Part shown: positions 46,394 through 54,349 of the stretch, piece after piece
Numbering within the stretch: the first letter of the stretch is position 1
Layout of the letters: each line of letters starts with the position of its first letter
Source of the DNA: Yersinia entomophaga
GTDB taxonomy: Bacteria > Pseudomonadota > Gammaproteobacteria > Enterobacterales > Enterobacteriaceae
NCBI RefSeq assembly: GCF_001656035.1
Contig: NZ_CP010029.1
Coordinates: 1,995,076 to 2,059,075 of the forward strand
Direction of reading: 5' to 3'
DNA: 64,000 bases
The notes under the pieces: generated by a model
Databases searched by the model: none
What the model saw: only the letters and a program-made list of their open reading frames with translations
Told to the model about the DNA's origin: nothing
Made by a program: the position numbers and the translations under genes

Positions 46394-48784
46394 TCACCCA
46401 GCCACCGGCCCAAACCACACCGGTTTATCTTGGTTATCTTCTGCCTCTACGGTTTCCAACTTACGTTTATGCTCACCAACCAAGCGGATAACCAGCGGCA
46501 CCTGTTGCTCGCGTAGCCGCTCAAATCTGGCTTTAATATCCGTCGCCGAAGTCGTCAAATTGCGAACGACATACAGTGCGCCGTCCGTTCTCGCCCGATA
46601 AGTCGTACCTTCAACCGTAACCGATGCTCCTTTTGCTATGGATTTCAGCATGTTGTTATCCAGAGCAATACCGATGGAATCAGCGAAATCTTTGATTAAA
46701 AACTCTTTCTCGCCCAGATCTGCGGCCAGCATCAATTCGCCCTGGCTCGGCTGGCGGGGTTTAGTGGGCTTTTTCCGAGGTTTTGCGGCTTCGCAGCGTA
46801 TCCGATTAAGCATTTGCCGCCGCTCTTTAGCCGTTAATGCATCAAAATCGATGTTTTCAGGCGGTGGCGGCGGCTCAATGACCACCGGTGGTGTGGTCAT
46901 TTTTTGTACCCCCGTACAGTTATTGACAGAACTCCGAGAGGGCGCGGGCGCGCCCTTAACGTCAACAGCCAAATCAACGGCGCGGGCGGAGACAATCGTC
47001 CAGACAGTTGTACGCGTGATGATGGGGGTGTCTCTGCCAACGATGGGCGAAAACAATCCCTTGATGCGGATCACATTTTCAAAATAGCCGTTAGTCGCTT
47101 CGGTGACTTCGTAATAGGTACGCACAATCAAATCATCGCGGCGAACGAATGGCCCACCTTGGGCATTAACATACCCGGCCCAATTACCGTTATCAGCCGC
47201 ATCATGGGCGGCGGCAAACTCAACGCTCAACCCCACAGCCTGATCGTGATCGGCCATTCGGCGTAATTCGCGGTAAACCGTCACCGGCGCACCACCGATA
47301 AATTGAAACTGGCGGATACGCCAACGACTTGCCCAGGCAGATACCGCCGGAGCAACTTCTTTTAGCAACTTGCCGGTATCGTCATCGATTTCACCGTCCA
47401 GCGCGTAGCCGTCGATATTCTTCGAAATATATTTCGCGATATAACCGGTCGCGCTACCCTTCTCTGGATCGATAGCTTCGGCATGAAAACGGGCCTTTCG
47501 GGTTTTTTCGCTATTCAGCTCGTCGATATTTTCCTCATGAGCATGATTGCGGAAAATCACCCGAGCCTGTTCGATATGCTCCGGGCGCATAAACAGCAAC
47601 ATATGCCAGTGCGGTGTGCCATCGTGATGAGGTTCAGCCACGCGAATACCAAACACGCGAATATCTTCCCGATGCAATTTTGCCCTTACCCGGCTCCATA
47701 CCCCGCGCAAATAACGTTGGGTTCTGGCTGGGCTTGCACCATTCCACTTACGGTTACGGTGACCGTCCTTATTGGTGGCATGAAATTTAGAAGGTGCAGT
47801 CAGAGTGTAAAATTCCCCTGCGTAGCCCAACTCTTCACAAATATTTTCAAATCCGCGAATACGAACCATTAGCTCACAGCGGCGAATTGCCGGGTTAGCC
47901 ACACTGTGATCGTATTTCTCGATCAGGGAAAAACGATTCCCTTGCTCGTCCTCCAGTTCCATTGATTTAAGAAACTCTCGGGTACGCCGCTTCTGCTCCC
48001 GCCAATCCCCAACGGTGGCAGTACTGGCATAAGGCGTGGTTTTTTTACTGACATTGCCGAGGGCAATATGTAAATGCTCTTTCCACATATCTGCATGGCG
48101 GCGCAATCGGCGCTTCCACCAATCCTCGGATATCATGCGAGCCACAAATGAAGTCAGGTTTTTTACGTTCAGTTTCCAGCGCGCCGTTAGATAGATTTCC
48201 CAACCGGGAGGCGTCTGCTTAAAAGCCTGAGTCATTGCTGCGGCACGACGATAAAGGGCAAAAACCACCGTAAAATCAGACTTGCCGTCAACTTCATCAT
48301 TTATCACGCCTAACTCACGGCGTAATTGCAGAGAAATATCTTTCGCCAGCAAATCAATATCCGCCCGACCGGCATCCGGTAGATGGCTAAAACGGGTAGC
48401 AAGTGGGGCTGTGTCGTTAGCTTCGGCAGATATTTGATATTGATCACGAACCAGATCCAGACGTGGCAATACGCGCTCAACAAAGTTTTTCGTTAAGTGC
48501 GTATTGGCTCGGCGGATGCCCTGGTTTTGCTCCAGTTTATTGAGGTGCAAACGGATGCCGCGCTGAACAATATGCGGCTGTTTAGCAAGGAGATCTTGGG
48601 CATGAATTAATGCCGCCCGTTGTTGGTCTGTCTGCTCCTGGTTTTGGGGCTGTAAATAAACCGGCCCACCAATTGCAGGGCGCGGAGCATTCCAGGGATA
48701 GGCCCACTCAAATGGCACTACGCCGCTACATGGAAAAGGTAACGGCGGTGTAGGTGCAATGCGGCCGCGTGAGTCTCGGCTCAA
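46394..48784 (-). CDS. A: Replication initiator endonuclease gpA
   Basis: A 796-residue rolling-circle initiator of the P2 gpA family. The HUH motif is in EPHHDGTPHWHMLLF (about residues 383-397), and the paired catalytic tyrosines are in GYIAKYISKNIDGY (about 445-460). It nicks the phage origin and attaches to the 5' end. I take a TTG at 48784 as start because GGAGG lies seven bases upstream and it overlaps the dam stop (TTGA). An ATG at 48844 within dam would add 20 non-conserved residues. In P2 the origin lies inside gene A. Confidence 0.92.
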   Translation of the reverse strand: MSRDSRGRIAPTPPLPFPCSGVVPFEWAYPWNAPRPAIGGPVYLQPQNQEQTDQQRAALIHAQDLLAKQPHIVQRGIRLHLNKLEQNQGIRRANTHLTKNFVERVLPRLDLVRDQYQISAEANDTAPLATRFSHLPDAGRADIDLLAKDISLQLRRELGVINDEVDGKSDFTVVFALYRRAAAMTQAFKQTPPGWEIYLTARWKLNVKNLTSFVARMISEDWWKRRLRRHADMWKEHLHIALGNVSKKTTPYASTATVGDWREQKRRTREFLKSMELEDEQGNRFSLIEKYDHSVANPAIRRCELMVRIRGFENICEELGYAGEFYTLTAPSKFHATNKDGHRNRKWNGASPARTQRYLRGVWSRVRAKLHREDIRVFGIRVAEPHHDGTPHWHMLLFMRPEHIEQARVIFRNHAHEENIDELNSEKTRKARFHAEAIDPEKGSATGYIAKYISKNIDGYALDGEIDDDTGKLLKEVAPAVSAWASRWRIRQFQFIGGAPVTVYRELRRMADHDQAVGLSVEFAAAHDAADNGNWAGYVNAQGGPFVRRDDLIVRTYYEVTEATNGYFENVIRIKGLFSPIVGRDTPIITRTTVWTIVSARAVDLAVDVKGAPAPSRSSVNNCTGVQKMTTPPVVIEPPPPPENIDFDALTAKERRQMLNRIRCEAAKPRKKPTKPRQPSQGELMLAADLGEKEFLIKDFADSIGIALDNNMLKSIAKGASVTVEGTTYRARTDGALYVVRNLTTSATDIKARFERLREQQVPLVIRLVGEHKRKLETVEAEDNQDKPVWFGPVAG

Positions 48785-49599
48785 TCCACGGCCTCCAGCG
48801 TAGCAATAATCTCCTGCACTTTCTGACGGCCATCGCCTTTGCAACTGATAGAGCGCGGCGCGGTAATACTGTGGACGGCGAAAAGAGCGTAAAGCTCGGC
48901 AGCGCGGGGAGTGTCGCTATTGGAAACCACCACCTTGCAACCGTTATCAGCGGTATTTACCAGCGCCAAAGCTAGGCGGCGCTGATCGTCATCGGTAAAA
49001 CCATCAGTGTGATAGTGGGTAAAATCGGCCGTTTTAGACGTTGGGATATACGGTGGATCGCAATAAACCACATCGCCTGGGACTGTCATATTTAGCGTCT
49101 CGGAAAAGTCGCAGCATAGGAACGTGGCGTTCTTGGCCTTTTCTGCAAAGAAACGGATCTCAGCTTCGGGGAAGTAAGGCGCTTTATATTTACCGTAAGG
49201 AACATTAAAACCGCCGCTTTGGTTATAGCGGCACATACCATTAAAACAATGGCGATTGAGATACAGAAATATTACCGCTCTGCTGAGTGCGTCACTGTTG
49301 CCGGTATTAAAAACATTGCGGAATTCATAATATTGCTCGGCGGTGTTAGCCGTCATAAACAAGGACGAGGCCAGGTTGATTAGCTCGCTCGGTTCTCGTT
49401 TGGCGATGTTGTAAAAGTTAATCAGGTCAGCATTAATATCCGTTATCAAATATTCGTCATAATCCGTATTCAGCATGACCGAACAGGAACCGGCGAACGG
49501 CTCAACCAGCCGCTTACCAGCAGGTAAATGCTGGCGCAGGGTTTCCATAATACGGGCCTTGGAACCGGCCCATTTAAGCGGGGAGCGATTTAATTGCAT
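48781..49599 (-). CDS. dam: DNA adenine methyltransferase (Dam type)
   Basis: A 272-residue D12-class adenine-N6 methylase. The SAM motif (LVEPFAGSCSV, residues about 31-41) and catalytic DPPY (VVYCDPPYIP) are intact, with the N-terminal PLKWAGSKAR block. Likely target GATC, as for Dam, which would protect phage DNA or mimic host methylation. Overlaps the exonuclease gene by ten bases. Confidence 0.94.
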   Translation of the reverse strand: MQLNRSPLKWAGSKARIMETLRQHLPAGKRLVEPFAGSCSVMLNTDYDEYLITDINADLINFYNIAKREPSELINLASSLFMTANTAEQYYEFRNVFNTGNSDALSRAVIFLYLNRHCFNGMCRYNQSGGFNVPYGKYKAPYFPEAEIRFFAEKAKNATFLCCDFSETLNMTVPGDVVYCDPPYIPTSKTADFTHYHTDGFTDDDQRRLALALVNTADNGCKVVVSNSDTPRAAELYALFAVHSITAPRSISCKGDGRQKVQEIIATLEAVD

Positions 49600-50273
49600 T
49601 GAGCACCGCCCGCCATAGCACGAATAATACCCAACGTGGTTTTACAGTCGGAAAGCGCACGATGAGCAGTACCCTCAATAACAACGCCTTGCTGTTTGGC
49701 GGCGTTACCCAGTCTCTGCCATTTGTATTTATTTCTCTTCTTATCCCTTTCGCCGAAATATTCGGCATAAGCTTCCATGACGCATTCAGCTTCAAGAATA
49801 TATTTCTTACCTAAAAACTGACAATTATTAGCTGCCGCCGTTTGAAAAATTAAACGGGTGTCAAATAGCGCATTATAAATAAGTAGGGTACGGTCATTGG
49901 TCAGCACCATAAATTGCCAATGAATATCACGCCATGTCGGGGCGGCTGCAACCATTTCATTCGTGATCCCATGAATGGCGGTGGCCTCGGCGGGGATAGT
50001 TTTTATTGGCTTAACAAGCGTATCCAGCAGGATCTTACCGGTACAATCAATAATAGTTATTTCTACTATTTCAGCATCATCCCCTAGCCCTGTAGTCTCT
50101 GTATCTAGAATAAGACAGTTATTTTTTAGCCACTTTTTGGCTCGATGCTGTGCGCCTAATTTACACAGTCTATTACCCAGCCCCTTAATCCATTGACGGA
50201 TGGCGCGGAAAAGTGCTTTAAATGAATCGCGAGCACCCATGATTTTTTGAACTGATTTAATGTCATTTTTCAT
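49590..50273 (-). CDS. DnaQ-like 3'-5' exonuclease
   Basis: A 227-residue protein with a DEDDh nuclease core: ILDTETTGLGDDAEIVEI (Exo I), YNALFDTRLIFQ (Exo II) and HRALSDCKTT (Exo III with the catalytic His). An N-terminal about 45-residue basic extension precedes it. Between dam and the DUF3850 gene in the early transcript. It might proofread, degrade host DNA or process replication ends. Confidence 0.88.
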   Translation of the reverse strand: MKNDIKSVQKIMGARDSFKALFRAIRQWIKGLGNRLCKLGAQHRAKKWLKNNCLILDTETTGLGDDAEIVEITIIDCTGKILLDTLVKPIKTIPAEATAIHGITNEMVAAAPTWRDIHWQFMVLTNDRTLLIYNALFDTRLIFQTAAANNCQFLGKKYILEAECVMEAYAEYFGERDKKRNKYKWQRLGNAAKQQGVVIEGTAHRALSDCKTTLGIIRAMAGGAQCN

Positions 50274-50995
50274 TATTTATTTCCACTCAAGATAGCTGCA
50301 TTGGCGTTACAAGAAGAGAGGTTGTCAGGAAGAGCAAAAGACAGCATTACCAACCCCTGAATTGCAAAATCAGCTTCGGTAATATCGGTGGTCAACACCT
50401 TAATTTCACGCCCTGTAAATTCATCCGCTCCGCCATCCCATTCCTTTAACAGCAAATAATCACCAACACGGAAACCCCGGTCATCTATTCGTAGTTCCGC
50501 TTTTTTCTTTCCTTCGATAACTGCATGGAAATATTCGGGCAATATTTTCAATTCATGCGTTCTTGGCGCGTAGGTATATGCGGTCACCGCCTCCTGAAAT
50601 GCCGTTGCAGTGCGTATTGCTTCTTTGCGTCCAGACTCTGTTTTATTTATTGCTTTAAGCGCGTTAGCGGTTGTGCCGAATAAACCAGCGGTAACGATGT
50701 TTTTACCTGCATCAGTACCCGCAATCGCAAAAATCAATGAATCCCATAGCGGTTCAAATGCTGAATGGAAATACTCCAAATACCCAACGCGCTGATTTAA
50801 CTGCTTTATCTTCTGTTGCTGACTGCTTTCAATACAGCTAAGGCGCTCTATTTCTGATGCGGCAGAGGTTAAGTGGCCTATAGCGTGTTTTGCCATAGCA
50901 GATAACAACGGATGCAACTCATGAGGAAATGATTGAATTGCATTGATTACGCAGGTAATTCCTTTAATTGAATCGATGGTTTTGGTATTAGTCAT
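50273..50995 (-). CDS. Protein with C-terminal ASCH/DUF3850 domain
   Basis: A 240-residue protein. Residues about 146-205 ([40 protein letters not shown]) match the DUF3850/ASCH-like fold thought to bind RNA or nucleotides. The N-terminal 145 residues are helical with a coiled-coil stretch ([20 protein letters not shown]). One-base junction with the exonuclease. Function unknown. Confidence 0.8.
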   Translation of the reverse strand: MTNTKTIDSIKGITCVINAIQSFPHELHPLLSAMAKHAIGHLTSAASEIERLSCIESSQQQKIKQLNQRVGYLEYFHSAFEPLWDSLIFAIAGTDAGKNIVTAGLFGTTANALKAINKTESGRKEAIRTATAFQEAVTAYTYAPRTHELKILPEYFHAVIEGKKKAELRIDDRGFRVGDYLLLKEWDGGADEFTGREIKVLTTDITEADFAIQGLVMLSFALPDNLSSCNANAAILSGNK

Positions 50996-51080
50996 AATTT
51001 CAGCCTCGTTTTTAGGTAATAAAAAGCCCGACGCAATAAAGCGCCTGTAAATTTCAGGTGTTAATCAGGTTCGATTTAAA

Positions 51081-51416
51081 TCAGGTAATAGGATCGCAAT
51101 CTATATAAGTGATTCTTTCCGGTAATAAACTGGCTGACGCTCGCCAGCGGTTTAAGGCATCGACAATATTTCTTTGTTCGTCTGGTCGTAAATCTGAAAA
51201 TTTATTGTTATGTCTGGCTCTCTCTATGCCTGCCAGATAATAAATAGCACCTTTCATCTTCGGGTCTGTCTCACCCATTTCAGTAATAAGCGCGGGAATA
51301 AGCCCTTTATGTTTTGGATTAGGGAATAAGCACCAAATTTCAGCAGTATGTTTAAGGCCGTTCTGACGTTCTTCTAATGTCAGCGGTAAAGCCCGTACCT
51401 GTTCGGTGTTAGCCAT
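51081..51416 (-). CDS. Hypothetical early phage protein
   Basis: A 111-residue protein (start MANTEQVRALPLTLEERQNG; ends ERITYIDCDPIT). Helical, with WCLFPNPKHKGLIPALI and RNIVDALNRWRASASLLP. Common in P2-like early regions but with no assigned role known to me. GGATTGGTT upstream. Confidence 0.65.
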   Translation of the reverse strand: MANTEQVRALPLTLEERQNGLKHTAEIWCLFPNPKHKGLIPALITEMGETDPKMKGAIYYLAGIERARHNNKFSDLRPDEQRNIVDALNRWRASASLLPERITYIDCDPIT

Positions 51417-51425
51417 AACCAATCC

Positions 51426-51518
51426 TTACGTGAAAATACCCATTAAACGAGCAAACCAACGGCGCTTTGCTCCGGGCTTGGCAATAAATGGTGTGCGGCA
51501 ACCTTTAACGAACTGCAT
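51426..51518 (-). CDS. Small basic phage peptide
   Basis: A 30-residue frame, MQFVKGCRTPFIAKPGAKRR followed by WFARLMGIFT. It starts 14 bases inside the upstream gene and its stop (TAAGGA) supplies the ribosome site region of the next gene, so it fits neatly into the tightly packed early transcript. Net positive charge; function unknown. Confidence 0.5.
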   Translation of the reverse strand: MQFVKGCRTPFIAKPGAKRRWFARLMGIFT

Positions 51519-51795
51519 TTCGCTGGCTTTGGGTTGTGACTTCGATGGGTTTTGGTATAACACCGCAATTACACTGAGTGACCAGCAATTCCAACGCCTG
51601 AGCGCTAGTTTGGTCTCCAGATGATTGTGCGGTACTTAACAGCCCCTCCAAGCCGACACTCAGGCGAAAGGCGTAATCATTAAGCGAAAACATTCGCACC
51701 TCGTCGGCAACAGCGGAAGCGATACGCAGGTTTTCGGCCTTGAAGTGGTATTGCTGCAACAACTCATTGATCAATATGAAATAGGCTTGCTTCAT
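51505..51795 (-). CDS. Hypothetical early phage protein
   Basis: A 96-residue helical protein (MKQAYFILINELLQQYHFKA, EGLLSTAQSSGDQTSAQALE). It follows the small TM protein with AAGGAT as ribosome site; no domain recognised. Confidence 0.65.
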   Translation of the reverse strand: MKQAYFILINELLQQYHFKAENLRIASAVADEVRMFSLNDYAFRLSVGLEGLLSTAQSSGDQTSAQALELLVTQCNCGVIPKPIEVTTQSQRNAVR

Positions 51796-51805
51796 TTCTT
51801 ATCCT

Positions 51806-51964
51806 TTAAAGTTGCTGGTACGTTTTGCGTTCGGTTTCTTTTTTGTTGATTATGCGGCTACGGTGATCGTGAATAACCGCACGGGCTGAAAGAAAGGCAA
51901 TCCAAACGAGTGCTGCCAATAAGGCTATTGCTCCGCTGGTTAATTCGGCTAATTGGCCGGGCAT
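51806..51964 (-). CDS. Small single-helix membrane protein
   Basis: A 52-residue frame: MPGQLAELTSG, hydrophobic helix AIALLAALVWIAFLSA, then a basic tail (HDHRSRIINKKETERKTYQ). It begins 16 bases inside the upstream gene and ends ten bases before the next start, so its fit in the operon supports coding. Short phage membrane peptides in early regions sometimes inhibit host processes; no function is assigned. Confidence 0.55.
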   Translation of the reverse strand: MPGQLAELTSGAIALLAALVWIAFLSARAVIHDHRSRIINKKETERKTYQQL

Positions 51965-52263
51965 GTCTCGACCTCATCGTTAAATGGTTGCGGGGCAATG
52001 CCGGACGTTTTGAATTCTTGCAGGGCCGCACTGAGCTGATGAAAAGCGTTTAATTCAGAGCCGCATAACTGCCAGGCTATCGTTGTGATCATGGTTAATC
52101 CTGCAATGGCATTACAGGTGATAACTTCTTTTTCACGTGCACGAAGATGAGGATTAAACGAGAAAGCTTCGCCTTTATCTGATGCACAGAGATTTAACTC
52201 AGCTATTTCAGCCGTGTAGGTTCGTAATATGGCGTTAGCCACCGGTAAGCAAATGGATTTCAT
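51949..52263 (-). CDS. Hypothetical early phage protein
   Basis: A 104-residue protein (MKSICLPVANAILRTYTAEI; ends QPFNDEVETCPAN). It sits where P2 has the helicase-loader gene B, but no gpB-like sequence is visible. Overlaps neighbouring genes by four and 16 bases. Function unknown. Confidence 0.6.
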   Translation of the reverse strand: MKSICLPVANAILRTYTAEIAELNLCASDKGEAFSFNPHLRAREKEVITCNAIAGLTMITTIAWQLCGSELNAFHQLSAALQEFKTSGIAPQPFNDEVETCPAN

Positions 52264-52469
52264 GCTGCGGCTCCCGTTGTGCGTTGGCTATACAACCAGT
52301 CAATGTATTGAGTCGCCAGAGATTGTGAGTAGAAATAGCCAAACGACTGATCGCCCAACAGCACCTCATGCCGCGCAATTGGGTTAATTGCCGTACTGCG
52401 GCGATAAGCGAGCACAAACGAGCGATAACCTTTTGAGTTTTTGCTGATTGGGATTATGGCGTAGCTCAT
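52260..52469 (-). CDS. Hypothetical early phage protein
   Basis: A 69-residue protein, MSYAIIPISKNSKGYRSFVL, then YRRSTAINPIARHEVLLGDQ and an aromatic C-terminus (FYSQSLATQYIDWLYSQ). Start at 52469 overlaps the cox stop (ATGA), so translation is coupled to cox. Confidence 0.65.
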   Translation of the reverse strand: MSYAIIPISKNSKGYRSFVLAYRRSTAINPIARHEVLLGDQSFGYFYSQSLATQYIDWLYSQRTTGAAA

Positions 52470-52738
52470 ATTGGCTCTCCCAGCCCTAACCACATCAACC
52501 ACCCGTCACGAATTTCTTTAGGACGGCTATCAAAAGCTAACTTCATTCCCTTGTTCCAGGCTGGCAAATAAACCCATGATTCGGCGCGTGCTGCAGGGTT
52601 CTCTGGGTTTTTCATTTCCACGACGGGCAACTTACCTTTCTCAATCATACCCTTCACCGCTTCCGGTGATTTGCCGATCAATCGAGCAAATTCCGGGTAA
52701 CTAATGGCATCTGACATGCTTACGATTTCTTTGCTCAT
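52466..52738 (-). CDS. cox: Excisionase/repressor Cox
   Basis: A 90-residue homologue of P2 Cox (91): MSDAISYPEFARLIGKSPEA, VKGMIEKGKLPVVEMKNP, and the well conserved C-terminus ESRPKEIRDGWLMWLGLG (here DSRPKEI...). A winged-HTH DNA-binding protein that represses the lysogenic promoter Pc and directs excision with Int. First gene of the early leftward operon. Confidence 0.96.
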   Translation of the reverse strand: MSKEIVSMSDAISYPEFARLIGKSPEAVKGMIEKGKLPVVEMKNPENPAARAESWVYLPAWNKGMKLAFDSRPKEIRDGWLMWLGLGEPI

Positions 52739-52760
52739 CTGCTAACCTCTACGATTGTGC

Positions 52761-52800
52761 AATTAATTGCTTATAGTTGCTTTTAGTTGCCTATGGTGGC
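52761..52800. promoter_or_regulatory. Cox/C switch region with 10-bp phased repeats
   Basis: Four consecutive decamers end in TTGC or TGGC: AATTAATTGC, TTATAGTTGC, TTTTAGTTGC, CTATGGTGGC. TAGTTGC occurs twice exactly ten bases apart. Located between the divergent cox and C genes, they fit operator half-sites for C or Cox on one face of the helix. A reverse-strand TATAAT at 52829-52834 may be the early promoter -10. Confidence 0.6.
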
Positions 52801-52847
52801 GACAAGTACGCCTTACGATAGTGCCAATATTATACGATGGTATAAAC

Positions 52848-53147
52848 ATGTCAATAGACGTATCAGAGAAAGTAAAGCTAATTAGAGAGTCAGAAAGGAT
52901 AAACAGAAAAGAATTCAGTGAGTTAACTGGTGTTAACTATGCGACTTTGTCTAGCTATGAAAATGGTGCTAAGGGAATGAGCTTAGAAATGACAATGAGG
53001 ATCTTGAATCATCCCCGATTTAAAAAATACACACTCTGGTTTATGACCGATCAGATTGCCCCTGAATCCGGGCAAATTGCACCGGCTCTCGCACACTATG
53101 GGCGAGACAGCGAAACCTCTCCGCAATCGGAAAATGGGGCTGGCTAA
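52848..53147 (+). CDS. C: Lysogeny repressor C
   Basis: A 99-residue repressor homologous to P2 C (99): ISEKV-type start (SIDVSEKVKLIRESERINRK), HTH (EFSELTGVNYATLSSYENG) and the highly conserved C-terminal KKYTLWFMTDQIAPESGQIA. It holds the early promoter off. Unlike lambda CI it lacks a cleavable domain, so simple SOS cleavage is not expected. Start at 52848 by alignment. Confidence 0.96.
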   Translation: MSIDVSEKVKLIRESERINRKEFSELTGVNYATLSSYENGAKGMSLEMTMRILNHPRFKKYTLWFMTDQIAPESGQIAPALAHYGRDSETSPQSENGAG

Positions 53148-53213
53148 CTCTTTATAAGATATTCATTTTCGAAGATAAATTTCAAAACGACTACTACATC
53201 GGGGAGTTTTCTT

Positions 53214-54197
53214 ATGTCGATTAAGAAGCTCGATGATGGTCAATATATTGTGGACATTAGGCCGGCTGGTCGCGACGGAAAGCGGATTAGGCGGACATTC
53301 AGTAAAAAGCACGAAGCACTGGCGTTTGAGAAATATGTGGTTGTTAATTACCACGAAAAGGATTGGCTATCTAAACCTGCAGATAAGCGGCCTCTTTCAG
53401 AACTGACTGCATTGTGGTGGCTATATCATGGTCAGAGCATGGATTATGGGAAGAAATATAAAGCCCAGTTGGCAAAGGTCGCCAAGATTATGGCCGATCC
53501 CTGCGCTTTTCAGATTGATAAAAGCGCCATTGCCAAATACCGAGCGATAAGACTTGCGGAGGGCGTAAAGGCATCCAGCGTTAACAGAGATTTGATTGTT
53601 TTGGGAGGAATGTTTACTGCGCTGATTAATGCGGGGATGTATCACGGCGAACATCCTTTGAGAGGGATCGGTAAATTAAAAGCCAAGCAAACAGCAATGG
53701 CCTTCCTATCGCAGGGGGAAATTGCGTTATTGCTCGACCGACTGAATGAAGATAATCGTCGGATTGCTGTTTTATGTCTGAGTACTGGGGCGCGCTGGGG
53801 AGAGGCTACGCGCTTGAGGGCGGAGCATGTAGTAAATAATCGAGTGACGTTTGTTGAGACGAAAAATGGCAAATCACGCTCTGTTCCTATATCGCAGGAC
53901 GTAGCTGACAATCTGATTTCAAAAAAATCAGGCTTGCTGTTCGGCGAAGCGGCATACCCGATCTTTTGCCAAGAACTCCGGTCAGTGAAGGTAGACTTGC
54001 CGCACGGCCAGGCAACGCATGTTTTACGTCATACCTTTGCGACACATTTTATGATGAATGGCGGGAACATTATTACGCTACAGCGAATATTAGGTCACTC
54101 GACAATTCAGCAGACAATGGCATATGCGCATTTTTCACCCGACTACTTGCAGGATGCTATTTCGTTCAATCCATTAAGAGGAAAAGCAACGATTTAG
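53214..54197 (+). CDS. int: Tyrosine integrase
   Basis: A 327-residue P2-type integrase. The N-terminal arm/core (MSIKKLDDGQYIVDIRPAGR) is followed by the catalytic domain: STGARWGEATRL (Arg near 194), THVLRHTFATHF (H-x-x-R near 269-272), ILGHSTIQQTMAYAHF (His and nucleophile Tyr near 304). Follows C in the same direction and ends about 110 bases before attR. Confidence 0.97.
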   Translation: MSIKKLDDGQYIVDIRPAGRDGKRIRRTFSKKHEALAFEKYVVVNYHEKDWLSKPADKRPLSELTALWWLYHGQSMDYGKKYKAQLAKVAKIMADPCAFQIDKSAIAKYRAIRLAEGVKASSVNRDLIVLGGMFTALINAGMYHGEHPLRGIGKLKAKQTAMAFLSQGEIALLLDRLNEDNRRIAVLCLSTGARWGEATRLRAEHVVNNRVTFVETKNGKSRSVPISQDVADNLISKKSGLLFGEAAYPIFCQELRSVKVDLPHGQATHVLRHTFATHFMMNGGNIITLQRILGHSTIQQTMAYAHFSPDYLQDAISFNPLRGKATI

Positions 54198-54305
54198 TGT
54201 CCACGGATTGTCCACACTTGGGTCGCTTTTAGATGCTTTTAGAGGCTTGTAGTGCTGGCTAAATGATTGATTCCCCGTACCACACCAGTGGGACGGGGAT
54301 ATCAT

Positions 54306-54321
54306 AAGGCTCCTACAGGAG
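54306..54321. repeat. attR core
   Basis: AAGGCTCCTACAGGAG, identical to attL. Here it is followed by CCTTTAAGC from the host, completing the fbaA terminator hairpin. Confidence 0.9.
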
Positions 54322-54325
54322 CCTT
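54306..54325 (-). terminator. fbaA terminator hairpin, U-tract replaced by phage DNA
   Basis: AAGGCTCC-TACA-GGAGCCTT forms an 8-bp stem 25 bases past the fbaA stop. On the reverse strand the bases after the stem are ATGATATCCC (phage), not a U-tract. Joining the host sides of attL and attR restores a stem followed by TTTCTTTTCT-like sequence, the pre-integration terminator. Confidence 0.85.
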
Positions 54326-54349
54326 TAAGCAAATACAAACGGAACGCTA

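Larger units (their letters stand above)
22681..54321. mobile_element. P2-family prophage integrated in the fbaA terminator
   Basis: About 31.6 kb bounded by a 16-bp direct repeat, with P2-order structural, lysis, packaging, replication and lysogeny modules and no visibly broken essential structural gene. It contains integrase, C repressor, Cox, gpA-type initiator, Ogr activator, head genes QPONML, tail genes XRSVWJIH, FI FII E/E' T U D and a spanin/endolysin/holin set. Cargo: an Hcp-effector-immunity-like cassette (34483-35828) and a membrane-protein moron (44274-44960). P2 itself is about 33.6 kb. Completeness suggests it may be inducible (inference). Confidence 0.97.

Noticed and set aside
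54306..54325. tRNA gene as the phage attachment site
   Set aside because: No tRNA cloverleaf or anticodon arm is present; the sequence is a short terminator hairpin.
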